Below, one piece after another: positions 15,993 to 23,891 of a stretch of 36,989 nucleotides of DNA; the stretch's first letter is position 1, and each line of letters opens with the position of its first letter. The DNA comes from Bradyrhizobium genomosp. I (2014) (GTDB lineage Bacteria > Pseudomonadota > Alphaproteobacteria > Rhizobiales > Xanthobacteraceae), in assembly GCF_000261685.1 (NCBI RefSeq), contig NZ_AJQE01000246.1:1-36989 (forward strand), written 5' to 3'. The position numbers and the translations under genes were made by a program. Below the pieces are notes generated by a model, which worked only from the letters and a program-made list of their open reading frames with translations, was not told the origin of the DNA and searched no databases.

Positions 15993-16565
15993 TTAATTTG
16001 ATGGTCTCGATTGTGTGCCGAACACCGGAACGTCGGTACGATCAACGAGCAATTCGGCTCCTTCGTGCGGTCGCACCTCAGCAAAGTTCAGTGCGGCGTC
16101 GATGTCGCCCTCCCAGACATCCCGTGGCAGTTCGTAAACCAACTCGACGCCATACCCATTTGGATCGTGGAGGTAAAGGCTGTGCGTCATGCCATGATCG
16201 ATGCGCCGGTCGAATTTAACGCCCTTCCCTTGGAGATACGCGAGCTGACGCAACCACGCCTCGCGGCTTGGGTAAGCGATGGCAATGTGGTTGATTGCCA
16301 TGGGCGAGTCCCACATCTGCCATCCGGCGGTCGGCACCGGCAGGTTCGGGTTCTCGACGAGAGCAAGATCGTGGTGATGGAGGCCATCGGGACCCATGCC
16401 GCTATAAAACCACATCTTACGACCTGGTCGTTGCCGGAATTTGCCGACGAAACGTAGGCCGACGATCTCCGTCCAGAATTGATGACTTTCCTCAATGCTG
16501 CGAACGTTCAACACAATGTGGTTTACCCCGGTAGGTGCAACTGGTGCCGAATCTGCTGCTGTCAT
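15993..16565 (-). CDS. VOC-family protein (glyoxalase/extradiol dioxygenase-like)
   Basis: This is a 190-residue protein with two vicinal-oxygen-chelate modules. Module one (about residues 12-80) starts GVNHIVLNV with His16; module two (about 88-145) includes INHIAIAY with His93 and ends NGYGVELVYE with Glu141. His, His and Glu are the metal ligands of extradiol dioxygenases and related enzymes, so a metal-dependent enzyme acting on an aromatic or aldehyde-type substrate is likely. The start is ATG at 16565 with a strong ribosome site (GTGAGGAG, 9 bases upstream); a longer frame to 16592 is rejected. No pathway genes lie beside it. Base composition here is clearly less GC-rich than in the flanking genes, which suggests later arrival. 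Confidence 0.85.
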   Translation of the reverse strand: MTAADSAPVAPTGVNHIVLNVRSIEESHQFWTEIVGLRFVGKFRQRPGRKMWFYSGMGPDGLHHHDLALVENPNLPVPTAGWQMWDSPMAINHIAIAYPSREAWLRQLAYLQGKGVKFDRRIDHGMTHSLYLHDPNGYGVELVYELPRDVWEGDIDAALNFAEVRPHEGAELLVDRTDVPVFGTQSRPSN

Positions 16566-16847
16566 GTGACGGCTCCTCACCTTGAAAACCATTGAATGGA
16601 AAATCCGAAGAGGATCATTCGTAATCCTAACCTAAATCGTCACGAGCATGCCCACCATGGCGAAATAGGTCAGAAGAGGTGTCGCACAGACGAACTGTCT
16701 TGTTACCATTGATGGGACCTTTGGCTCTAAGACTGCTTCGGGTCACAAGGCGACATAGCCAATTATAAACACACGCGATGGTGCGTCCCCAAAAGCACCG
16801 GACAATGCGACACTTTAACATCCCAATTCTGATTTTTAAAATTTCTC

Positions 16848-16876
16848 TTTACCCGAACCGCGACACACCCTATACT
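16848..16876 (+). promoter_or_regulatory. Sigma-70-like promoter before the structured element
   Basis: TTTACC (16848-16853) and TATACT (16871-16876) are separated by exactly 17 bases in an AT-rich stretch. No open reading frame with family-like sequence follows. Instead a run of GC-rich inverted repeats begins, which suits transcription of a non-coding RNA starting near 16883. Confidence 0.5.
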
Positions 16877-17395
16877 CTCGTGCCATCTCATCCCGCCGGA
16901 AGGGGCGGGTCGCGATCGTCACGGTTCGTGGGGTGAGTAGCGGTGGACGCGGGCGGTATGGCGCCAAGTGCGGTCGCAGGGCGGGGCTTCCCCGTGAGCG
17001 ATCAGCGAGCGCGGTACGACAGGCCGGCCGCGTACGGCAAAATCGTGTGGTCCTGGCGCCCGCAGGCTGGCGCCAAGCCTTGTGGTGATGCGGCGGCCCG
17101 ACCGGGTGCGCGCATCAGCGATCGGCAAGGCGACGGGGGCAAGAGTGCATCGCTCCCCGGGGAGAGCGCGACATACGCCGTCAAACCATCGCGCAGGGAA
17201 GGCCGGTTATCGGGCTGCACCTGTGTCTCCCCTGTGAGCGTTGACTAACGCATCATTGCACAGGGGCTCGCGGGTGCCAGCCGGTACCCGGCCTTCCCTG
17301 CGCCCTTCCGATTTGAAGGGGGCCAGAAGCGAAGCAAAACCCGGGCGCTTGGCGCTGCGGGATCGCGATGGCTTGTGGGCTGTTTGACAGTTGAA
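16877..17395 (+). ncRNA. Candidate structured non-coding RNA or repeated element
   Basis: This stretch of about 520 bases has no convincing gene but many nested inverted repeats. GGCGCC pairs with GGCGCC over an 8-base loop (17055-17074). CTCCCCGGGGAG is a palindrome (17153-17164). GCGCAGGGAAGGCCGG (17191-17206) is the perfect complement of 17288-17303. Inside that, CCCCTGTG (17229-17236) pairs with CACAGGGG (17259-17266), followed by a small GGGT/ACCC hairpin. A promoter-like pair lies directly upstream. I recall very similar sequences scattered in Bradyrhizobium genomes, where short open frames in them are annotated as hypothetical proteins. The 101-residue open frame at 16943-17248 is one such case and looks spurious. 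The boundaries and strand are estimates. Confidence 0.5.
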
Positions 17396-17418
17396 TCGAG
17401 GAAGAGAGCTTGCAGCGC

Positions 17419-17494
17419 GTAGCCCGGATGAGCGAAGCGACATCCGGGATCATCGCGAGCGGTCCCCGCATATCGCTTCGCTCATGCGGGCTAC
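17419..17494. repeat. Intergenic palindromic repeat, family A
   Basis: The arms at 17419-17440 and 17473-17494 are 22 bases each with one mismatch. The left arm is identical to that at 10873-10894. It lies 11 bases beyond the stop of the last ABC-transporter gene on the minus strand and probably ends that operon's transcript. Confidence 0.85.
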
Positions 17495-17505
17495 GGCAGC
17501 TGGCG

Positions 17506-18201
17506 TCACGGCGCCAGATACCGCATCAGCTCAGGATTGCCCTTGACCTCGCCTGCCTCGCCTTGCAGCGCGACGCGGCCGCGGTCGAGCACGTAGGCGT
17601 AGTCGGCGACGCGGAGCGCGAGGTCGAGGTGCTGCTCGACGATGATGACGGCGATCTCCTTCGCAAGCTCGATCAGGCGCTCGGTGATCTCCTCGATGAC
17701 GCCGATCCAGACGCCCTCGGTCGGCTCGTCCAGCAGCAGCAGCTTCGGGTCGCCAAGCATGGCGCGGCCGATGGCGAGCATCTTGCGCTCGCCGCCGGAG
17801 AGCGTGCCGGCGGGCTGGTCGAGGCGCTGGCCGAGCTTCGGGAAGATGGTCAGCACGCGGTCGACGGCGGAGGCATCCTTGGCTGCGAGCGAGCCGACCG
17901 CGAGATTGTCGCGCACCGACAGGCGGGCGAACACCGAATGCTCCTGCGGCACGTAGCCGATGCCGGCGCGCACGCGTTCCTGGGTGGCGCGGCGGCTGAT
18001 GTCGCGGCCGTCGAAGGCGATCTCGCCCTTCCACGCCGGCAACTCGCCGACGATGGTCTTCATCAGCGTGGTCTTGCCGGCGCCATTGCGGCCGAGCACG
18101 GCGACGCCGCCGCGCCAGGGAATGCCGAGGCTGACGTCGAACAGGACCTGGCTGCGGCCATAGCCGGCGTCGAGATGCTTGATGTCCAGGAATTCAGGCA
18201 C
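17506..18201 (-). CDS. ABC transporter ATPase, UrtE/LivF-like
   Basis: One of two ATPases powering the amide-type ABC importer of this operon, 231 residues. Walker A is GRNGAGKTT (about residues 38-46), the signature motif is LSGGERKMLAIGRA, Walker B is LLLLDEPTEG, and the switch His lies in IIVEQHLDLAL. The wording around Walker B (DEPTEGVWIGVIEEI) is closest to UrtE-type subunits of urea and short-chain amide importers as I remember them. It overlaps the end of the UrtD/LivG-like gene by 8 bases, so it is translationally coupled. It is the last gene of the operon, followed by a family A repeat. The substrate is inferred from the neighbouring amidase gene. Confidence 0.92.
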   Translation of the reverse strand: MPEFLDIKHLDAGYGRSQVLFDVSLGIPWRGGVAVLGRNGAGKTTLMKTIVGELPAWKGEIAFDGRDISRRATQERVRAGIGYVPQEHSVFARLSVRDNLAVGSLAAKDASAVDRVLTIFPKLGQRLDQPAGTLSGGERKMLAIGRAMLGDPKLLLLDEPTEGVWIGVIEEITERLIELAKEIAVIIVEQHLDLALRVADYAYVLDRGRVALQGEAGEVKGNPELMRYLAP

Positions 18202-18925
18202 GGCGCAGATAGATCTCCTGGACGGATGTGTTGGCCTGGATCTCGGACACCGTGCCCGACGCCAGCACCTTGCCCTGGTCGAGCACGGTGAGGCGATCGC
18301 AGATGTCGCGGATGAAATCGAGATCGTGCTCGACGATGACGAGCGAGCAATGCTGCTTGATCGGCTGCAGCAGTTCGCCGGTGACGCGGCGCTCCTCCAG
18401 GCTCATGCCGCCGGTGGGCTCGTCCAGCAGCAGAAGCTTCGGCTTGCCGGCGAGCGCCATCGCGATCTCCAGCCATTGCTGCTGGCCGTGCGACAGCGCC
18501 GCCGCGGCATCGAAGGCGCGGTCGGCGAGGCGGAACTGCGTCAGCATGGTCATGACCTGATCGTGCAGCGCACCGCGGGTGCGCGAGAGCACGAGGTCGA
18601 GCAGCGAGCACTGCGCCTGCAGCGCAAGCAGGATGTTGTCGTAGAGCGTCAGCGTCGGCAGCACGCTGGTGATCTGGAACTTCAGGCTCATGCCGGCGCG
18701 CGCCCGCTCGGTCGGCGTGAAGGCGGTGATGTCGGTGTTGACGAACGAGACCTTGCCTTGCGTCGGCACTTCGGCGCCGGCGATGCATTTCATCAGCGTG
18801 CTCTTGCCGGAGCCGTTCGGGCCGATCAGGCCGTGAAACTCGTTGTCGCCGACGGTGAGCGCGGCGTCGTCGAGCGCGGTGAGCTTGCCGAAGACCTTGG
18901 TGATGCCGGCGGCCTCAAGGAGCAT
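18194..18925 (-). CDS. ABC transporter ATPase, UrtD/LivG-like
   Basis: Second ATPase of the importer, 243 residues from ATG 18925. Walker A is GPNGSGKST. The signature reads LSHGQQQWLEIAMAL, the LSHGQ version being typical of UrtD-like subunits, and differs from the LSGGQ form. Walker B is LLLLDEPTGG, and the switch His is in VIVEHDLDFI. The longer insertion after Walker A (SFVNTDITAFTPTERARAGM) suits the LivG branch. It starts 11 bases inside the end of the permease gene and overlaps the next ATPase gene by 8 bases, so the chain is tightly coupled. The open frame upstream to 18961 is rejected because it lies within the permease and lacks family sequence. Confidence 0.93.
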   Translation of the reverse strand: MLLEAAGITKVFGKLTALDDAALTVGDNEFHGLIGPNGSGKSTLMKCIAGAEVPTQGKVSFVNTDITAFTPTERARAGMSLKFQITSVLPTLTLYDNILLALQAQCSLLDLVLSRTRGALHDQVMTMLTQFRLADRAFDAAAALSHGQQQWLEIAMALAGKPKLLLLDEPTGGMSLEERRVTGELLQPIKQHCSLVIVEHDLDFIRDICDRLTVLDQGKVLASGTVSEIQANTSVQEIYLRRA

Positions 18926-20030
18926 TGCGCTTCTCCTTTCCGGTCCTGTCGGGCCCGGCACCGAAGCTGCCGACCCGCTCGCGCTCGCCGAGCACGAAGC
19001 TGATCAGGCCGAGCGGCCGGAACAGGATCACGAGCAGCAGCAGCAGGCCCAGGATGATCGGCCAGACATCGCGGTAATTGTCCGACAGCCAGAAGCTGAC
19101 GCCCTCGACGATGACCGCTCCGATGACGGCGCCGATCAGCGTGCCGGAGCCGCCGAACAGCACGTAGAGCACGACCTGGGTCGAGACCACGACGCCGACC
19201 ATGTTGGGCCAGACGAAGCCTTCGTGGAAGGCGTAAAGGCTGCCGGCGAGCCCGGCGACGGCGCCGCCGATCGTGAAGATGATGGCCTTGAGATGCTGCG
19301 CCTTGTAGCCGAAGAAGGCGATGCGCTGCTCGTTCTCGCGCAGGCCCGCGAGCGCGAGGCCGAATTGCGAACGCACCAGGAAGCGGCAGAGCAGGTAGAC
19401 CACGACGAGGATGCCGAGCACGAGATAGTAGAAGGCCGGCCCTTCCGTGAACTCGTAGCCGCCGAGCGACATCGGCGCGATCGAGGGGATGCCGTTCTGG
19501 CCGCCGAGATAGTACCAGCCGCGCGCGAGGCGATCGGCGGCGTAGGAGCCCGTGAGCGTGCCCAGCGACACGAAGATCACGCTGGAGGGATGCCGTCCCA
19601 GCAGCAGGAAGCCGCCGAGCAGGAGCGCGAAGGCGAGGCCGATCAGCGTGCCGGCGGGCAGCACCAGGAAGATGTTGGTGACGTCGAGATCGCGCGCGAG
19701 CAGCGCCACGCCGTAGCCGGCCGAACCGAAGAACAGGGCCTGGCCGAAGCTCATGATGCCGGCATAGCCCCAGACCAGGTCGAACGACAGCGCGAACAGC
19801 GCCAGGATGATCACGCGCGTCGCGAACACGGTGAGGTAATCCTGCAGCACCAGCGGCGCGATCAGCGCCGCGACCAGCACGACGCCCTCCACGATCGGCA
19901 GGATTTTTCGTCCCGCCTTGACGCGGTCCGTGGCCTGTTCCGCCGCTGCGCCTTCAGCCATCGCACCGTCCGCTTCGTCGCCCATGTCGGTGACGATGGC
20001 CTCTCTTACCACACTCATCGGCTTCAGCAT
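18915..20030 (-). CDS. Branched-chain amino acid/urea-type ABC permease, LivM/UrtC-like
   Basis: Inner-membrane permease of 371 residues. It has a polar N-terminal stretch of about 40 residues, then roughly ten hydrophobic segments (first at 47-65). Family sequence includes DLVWGYAGIMSFGQALFFGSAGY and the cytosolic coupling region GLRENEQRIAFFGYKAQHLK, which meets the ATPases. The end (RERVGSFGAGPDRTGKEKRN) is charged and cytosolic. It starts 6 bases after the stop of the binding-protein gene. Together with the LivH-like permease it would form the membrane channel. ATG codons at residues 1, 5 and 16 are all possible starts. Substrate specificity is set mainly by the binding protein. Confidence 0.92.
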   Translation of the reverse strand: MLKPMSVVREAIVTDMGDEADGAMAEGAAAEQATDRVKAGRKILPIVEGVVLVAALIAPLVLQDYLTVFATRVIILALFALSFDLVWGYAGIMSFGQALFFGSAGYGVALLARDLDVTNIFLVLPAGTLIGLAFALLLGGFLLLGRHPSSVIFVSLGTLTGSYAADRLARGWYYLGGQNGIPSIAPMSLGGYEFTEGPAFYYLVLGILVVVYLLCRFLVRSQFGLALAGLRENEQRIAFFGYKAQHLKAIIFTIGGAVAGLAGSLYAFHEGFVWPNMVGVVVSTQVVLYVLFGGSGTLIGAVIGAVIVEGVSFWLSDNYRDVWPIILGLLLLLVILFRPLGLISFVLGERERVGSFGAGPDRTGKEKRNAP

Positions 20031-20036
20031 TCCACC

Positions 20037-21254
20037 TCAGCATTCCTTGGGATCGACGAGGCCGTTGCTGCGGGCGACGATCTCGTAGTTCCCGCCCTTG
20101 GCGACGGCGGTATACATCTTCATCTTGCAGTGCCGCTTGCCCGGTACCATCTCGGCGGGTCCGCCGGGACCTTCCGCGATCTTGGCGTGGTCGAGCGCGG
20201 CCGCAACCGACTCGCGGTCGATCTTGCCGGCTTCCTTCACGGCGGCTTCCCACAGCTTCAGGCCGCGATAGGTGCCGGTGGCGGCGCTGCCGGCGGCGAA
20301 CAGGAAGTTGCCCGGGAAATCCTTCTCGTACGCGGCCTGGATCTTCGCGTCGAACGGGTTTTCCTTGGTCAGCACCTTGAAATAGTCGAGGCAGCTTGCG
20401 AGGCCCTCGATCTCGGCGGCCTGGTTGATGTTGAGCGTGTTCTCGTCGTAATAGACGCAGGCGAGCCGTCCGCCGTTCTTGAGGAAGCCGGCTTCATAGA
20501 GCTGCTTGAAGAACGGCCCGACGCCCGGCGGGATGACGGTGTTGAAGACGACGTCGACCTTGTTCGAGATGATGCGGTTGACGGTCGCGGAGAAGTCGAC
20601 CTGGTCGAGCGGATAGTATTCCTCGAACACGACCTCGCCGCCGTTGGATTCGATCACCTTGCGGGCATAGACGTTGAGCGTGTGCGGCCAGACATAGTTG
20701 GCGCTCGGCAGCGCGAACTTCTTGCCGCCGTTCTTGATCAGCCAGGGGATGAACTCGTCGCACTGCTGCGCCGGCGTCGGGCCGGTGCAGAACAGGTAGG
20801 GCGTGCACTCCTTGCCCTCGTAGAGCTGCGGATAGATGTAGAGCGTCTTGCCGCGGGCGACGATCGGGTCCTTGATCGCGTTGCGCATCGACGAGGTGAT
20901 GCCGCCCAGCACCATGTCGACCTTGTCGCGCTGGATCAGCTTTCGCACGTTGCCGACGGCGACGGATTCGTTGGAGGCGGTGTCCTCGATGTAGAGCTCG
21001 AGCGGACGGCCCAGCAGGCCGCCGGCCGCGTTGATCTCCTTGATCACCATTTTCGCCACGTTGGCGTCGGCATTGCCGGCATAGGCGATCGGGCCGGTGA
21101 GGTCGGTGGCGATGCCGACCTTGATCGGGCCTTCGGCCGCATTGGCCCAGGGCGCCGGGATCACCCAGCTGCCGACGCCGGTTGCGACCGCGCCGGACGC
21201 AAAGGCGAAATTGGAGAGAAAGCGGCGGCGTGAGAGCCGAGTGCGATCGAACAT
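20037..21254 (-). CDS. Tat-exported amide-type substrate-binding protein
   Basis: Periplasmic binding protein of 405 residues of the Leu/Ile/Val and amide class (Peripla_BP_5/6-like). The N-terminus carries a twin-arginine signal (LSRRRFLSN, arginines 9-11), a hydrophobic stretch and a cleavage site near WANAA (about 39-40), so it is exported folded. The mature part begins IKVGIATDLTGPIAYAG and has a short Cys-containing section (KECTPYLFCTGPTPAQQCDE) that could form disulfides. It resembles binding proteins for urea and short-chain amides more than those for leucine. It lies between the two permease genes, within 2 and 6 bases of each. With the amidase upstream, its ligand is probably the amidase substrate. 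Confidence 0.9.
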   Translation of the reverse strand: MFDRTRLSRRRFLSNFAFASGAVATGVGSWVIPAPWANAAEGPIKVGIATDLTGPIAYAGNADANVAKMVIKEINAAGGLLGRPLELYIEDTASNESVAVGNVRKLIQRDKVDMVLGGITSSMRNAIKDPIVARGKTLYIYPQLYEGKECTPYLFCTGPTPAQQCDEFIPWLIKNGGKKFALPSANYVWPHTLNVYARKVIESNGGEVVFEEYYPLDQVDFSATVNRIISNKVDVVFNTVIPPGVGPFFKQLYEAGFLKNGGRLACVYYDENTLNINQAAEIEGLASCLDYFKVLTKENPFDAKIQAAYEKDFPGNFLFAAGSAATGTYRGLKLWEAAVKEAGKIDRESVAAALDHAKIAEGPGGPAEMVPGKRHCKMKMYTAVAKGGNYEIVARSNGLVDPKEC

Positions 21255-21256
21255 GA

Positions 21257-22114
21257 CTAAACCCCTTTTCCAGCGATGAGGCCCTGCGGGCGGAATTTGA
21301 TGAAGACGATGGCGAGCACGAAGACGAGGACGTCGGCGACGACGGGCGCCATCACCCAGGGCAGCGCGGCGCTGAGCGTGCCGATGACGCCGGCGCCGGC
21401 GACCGGCCCGATGAATGAGCCGACGCCGCCGACCATGACCGCGACGAAGCCCTGGATCAGGAAGCGCAGCCCGAGATCGGCGTAGAGGCTGAACACCGGC
21501 ACGATCAACGCGCCGGCGAGGCCGGCGAGCGCGGAGCCGAACGCGAAGGTGGCGCCGTACATCAAGGGCGTGGAGATGCCGGAGGCGCGCGCCAGCGACG
21601 GGTTCTCCAGCGTGGCGCGCATGCGCAGGCCGAAGCTGGTGCGCGAGAGCAGCAGGTAGCAGCCGGCCATCACCAGCAGCGTGACGACGATGATGGTGAA
21701 GCGCCAGGCCGAGATATGGATGGAGCCGATGTCGATCGAGCCGCCGATCGGCTCCGGCACGGTGAGATAGAAGCCGCCGATCAGGCCACGCACGGATTCG
21801 CGGATGATCAGGCCGAGCGCATAGGTGCCGAGCATGGCGACGATGGGCGCGGCGTAGAATCTCCGGATGATCAGCGCCTCCAGCACGAAGCCGAGCGCGC
21901 CGACCACGAAGGGCGCCGCGACCATGCCGGCCCAGATCGGCAGGCCATTGGCATAAGCGAGATAGGTGACGTAGGCGCCGAGCAGGACGAACTCGCCCTG
22001 CGCGAAGTTGAAGATGCCCATCATGCTGGCGATGATCCCGAGCCCCAGCACGATCAGGACGATGATCGCGCCGAAGCTCAGGATCTCGAACGCCGCGACG
22101 AACGCGTTAGCCAT
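21257..22114 (-). CDS. Branched-chain amino acid/urea-type ABC permease, LivH/UrtB-like
   Basis: Inner-membrane permease of 285 residues with about eight hydrophobic segments. The family stretch IMGIFNFAQGEFVLLGAYVT near the start and the coupling region LRMRATLENPSLARASGIST fit LivH/UrtB. The end reads IKFRPQGLIAGKGV, typical of the group. It lies 2 bases before the binding-protein gene and 99 bases after the amidase gene. That 99-base gap (22115-22213) contains no obvious terminator. It includes a purine-poor stretch resembling a degenerate direct repeat (CGCGTTTTCTTGACGCG) that could be a small RNA hairpin. Confidence 0.93.
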   Translation of the reverse strand: MANAFVAAFEILSFGAIIVLIVLGLGIIASMMGIFNFAQGEFVLLGAYVTYLAYANGLPIWAGMVAAPFVVGALGFVLEALIIRRFYAAPIVAMLGTYALGLIIRESVRGLIGGFYLTVPEPIGGSIDIGSIHISAWRFTIIVVTLLVMAGCYLLLSRTSFGLRMRATLENPSLARASGISTPLMYGATFAFGSALAGLAGALIVPVFSLYADLGLRFLIQGFVAVMVGGVGSFIGPVAGAGVIGTLSAALPWVMAPVVADVLVFVLAIVFIKFRPQGLIAGKGV

Positions 22115-22213
22115 GCGTTGGATTCTTGTCTGGACGCGTTTTCTTGACGCGAACCGGTATCCACTTCGCGCGAAAACGCTCTTGTCTTCCGTCGACCTGC
22201 ATCAGTGCTCCGC

Positions 22214-23728
22214 TCACATCTTCTTCCAGTCGCCGATCTGCTCGAAGGCATGGGCGGCACGGTAGATCGTGGTTTCCTCGAACATGCGGCCGACCAGCAT
22301 CAGTCCGACCGGCAGGCCGTCGACCATGCCGCAAGGCAGCGACATCGCGGGATGATGGGTGATGTCGAACGGCGCAGTGTTCGAGATCATCTCGAGCGCG
22401 CGGGCAACGTATTCCTCGCGGCTGGCGGTGGGCTCCGGCAGCTTCGTCGCCTTCATCGGCGTGGTCGGCATCAGCAGCAGATCGTAATCCCCAAACGCCT
22501 TGTCGTAGGCGGCGGTCAGCCGGCGGGAGATGTTGAGCGCCTTGCCGTAGAAGCGTGGACCGAAATTGTTGTTGATGTAAGTGCCGAGCATCATGAACAA
22601 TTTAGTGGTCTCGGACAGCGAGTCGGCCTGCCGGCGCCAGCCGCGATGAAAATCCATCAGCGAGGTCGAGTAGAGATCGCCGCGGCTGAGGCCGTAGCCG
22701 TCGCCGAACATCATGGTCTGGGTCAGGCCTTCGGTGCCGATCGGGGTCCAGATCGCGCCGCCCAGGAGGTGCATCGGAATCGAGACGGTCTCTACGGTGG
22801 CGCCGAGATCCTTGAAGCGCTTTGCGGCCTCGCGCACGCTTTCATTCACCGCAGCCTCTGCGACCGGCTGCTCGAAGCCTTCCTTGAGGATGCCGATCTT
22901 CATGCCCTTGACGCCCTGGCCGAGCGCCTTGGTGTATTCCTCGACCTTGGGCGACTTGATGCGCGGATCGTAGCCGTCGTCGCCGGCGATCACTTCGAGC
23001 AGCAGCGCGTTGTCGGCGACCGTTGCCGTCATCGGACCGGTATGGTCGACATAGATCTCGATCGGCATGATCCCGGTATAGGGCACGAGACCCCAGGTCG
23101 GCTTCATGCCGTAGATGCCGCAGAACGAGGACGGCATGCGGATCGAGCCGCCCTGGTCGCCGCCGATCGCCATGTCGACCTCGCCGAGCGCGACCACGAC
23201 GCCCGAGCCCGACGACGAGCCGCCGGCCGAGTAGCCCATCTTGTGCGGATTGTGCACCGGCCCGTAGGAGCCGGTGTGGCTGCCGCCGGACAGGCAGAAG
23301 TGCTCGCAATGGGTCTTGCCGGCGATCTCTGCGCCGGCATCCAGCATGCGCGTGACGATGGTGGCGTCGAAATCGGGCACATAGCCTTCCAGCGTCGACG
23401 AGCCGTTGGTCATGGGCACGCCGGCCAGCATGATGTTGTCCTTCAGCGCAACGGTCTTGCCCTTCAGCTTGCCGCTGGCGGCGCCCTTCACGGTCGACTT
23501 GCGATACCAGGCATTGCGCGGATTCTCCTCGGCCGAGGGCCGATGGCCCGGCGTGCGCGGATATTTCACCTCCGGCACCTCGTCCGGCATCGCCGCAACG
23601 AGGTTGTAGGCCTCGATCGAGCCCTGCATCAGGCCGCGGAACGAAGCGACGTCATCGTCGGTCAGCGAGAGACCGCACTGCTCGGCGACGCTGCGAAGTT
23701 GGGCTGGCGTGGGAAGGACAACTGTCAC
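22214..23728 (-). CDS. Amidase (amidase-signature family, Rhodococcus-type aliphatic/aryl amidase)
   Basis: This 504-residue amidase hydrolyses an amide to acid and ammonia. The start is GTG at 23728 with CAGGAGAG 6 bases upstream; an ATG-initiated frame from 23848 is rejected. The Ser-cisSer-Lys triad is visible as Lys96 (ALKDNIM), Ser171 (SAGGSSSGSG) and Ser195 (GDQGGSIR). As I recall, these numbers coincide with those of the nitrile-pathway amidase of Rhodococcus N-771, and the N-terminal helical segment of about 70 residues also fits that branch. No signal peptide is present, so it acts in the cytosol on amides brought in by the downstream ABC importer. It probably supplies nitrogen or carbon. 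No nitrile hydratase genes are near. Confidence 0.93.
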   Translation of the reverse strand: MTVVLPTPAQLRSVAEQCGLSLTDDDVASFRGLMQGSIEAYNLVAAMPDEVPEVKYPRTPGHRPSAEENPRNAWYRKSTVKGAASGKLKGKTVALKDNIMLAGVPMTNGSSTLEGYVPDFDATIVTRMLDAGAEIAGKTHCEHFCLSGGSHTGSYGPVHNPHKMGYSAGGSSSGSGVVVALGEVDMAIGGDQGGSIRMPSSFCGIYGMKPTWGLVPYTGIMPIEIYVDHTGPMTATVADNALLLEVIAGDDGYDPRIKSPKVEEYTKALGQGVKGMKIGILKEGFEQPVAEAAVNESVREAAKRFKDLGATVETVSIPMHLLGGAIWTPIGTEGLTQTMMFGDGYGLSRGDLYSTSLMDFHRGWRRQADSLSETTKLFMMLGTYINNNFGPRFYGKALNISRRLTAAYDKAFGDYDLLLMPTTPMKATKLPEPTASREEYVARALEMISNTAPFDITHHPAMSLPCGMVDGLPVGLMLVGRMFEETTIYRAAHAFEQIGDWKKM

Positions 23729-23891
23729 GGCGCTCTCCTGAAGTTTCTTGATCCCTGGCGTTGAACGGAAGCCTTGCGCTCGCGCCGGCACGGCGCGGGC
23801 CAACCGGCTTCGCGTCGATATTACAGACGGAAATATTTTCCTTTTCAAGTATTATTTCGCAAACCGGCTGCGACGCATCGGCAGGTGCCTC

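Noticed and set aside
16943..17248. Possible 101-residue protein in the structured element
   Set aside because: Low-complexity Gly/Ala/Arg sequence, no ribosome site, and its coding span is broken up by strong inverted repeats; better explained as non-coding.
18843..21233. 796-residue open frame opposite the ABC permease and binding-protein genes
   Set aside because: It is a shadow of genes with full family motifs on the minus strand; composition is Arg/His/Asp/Glu-rich and not protein-like.
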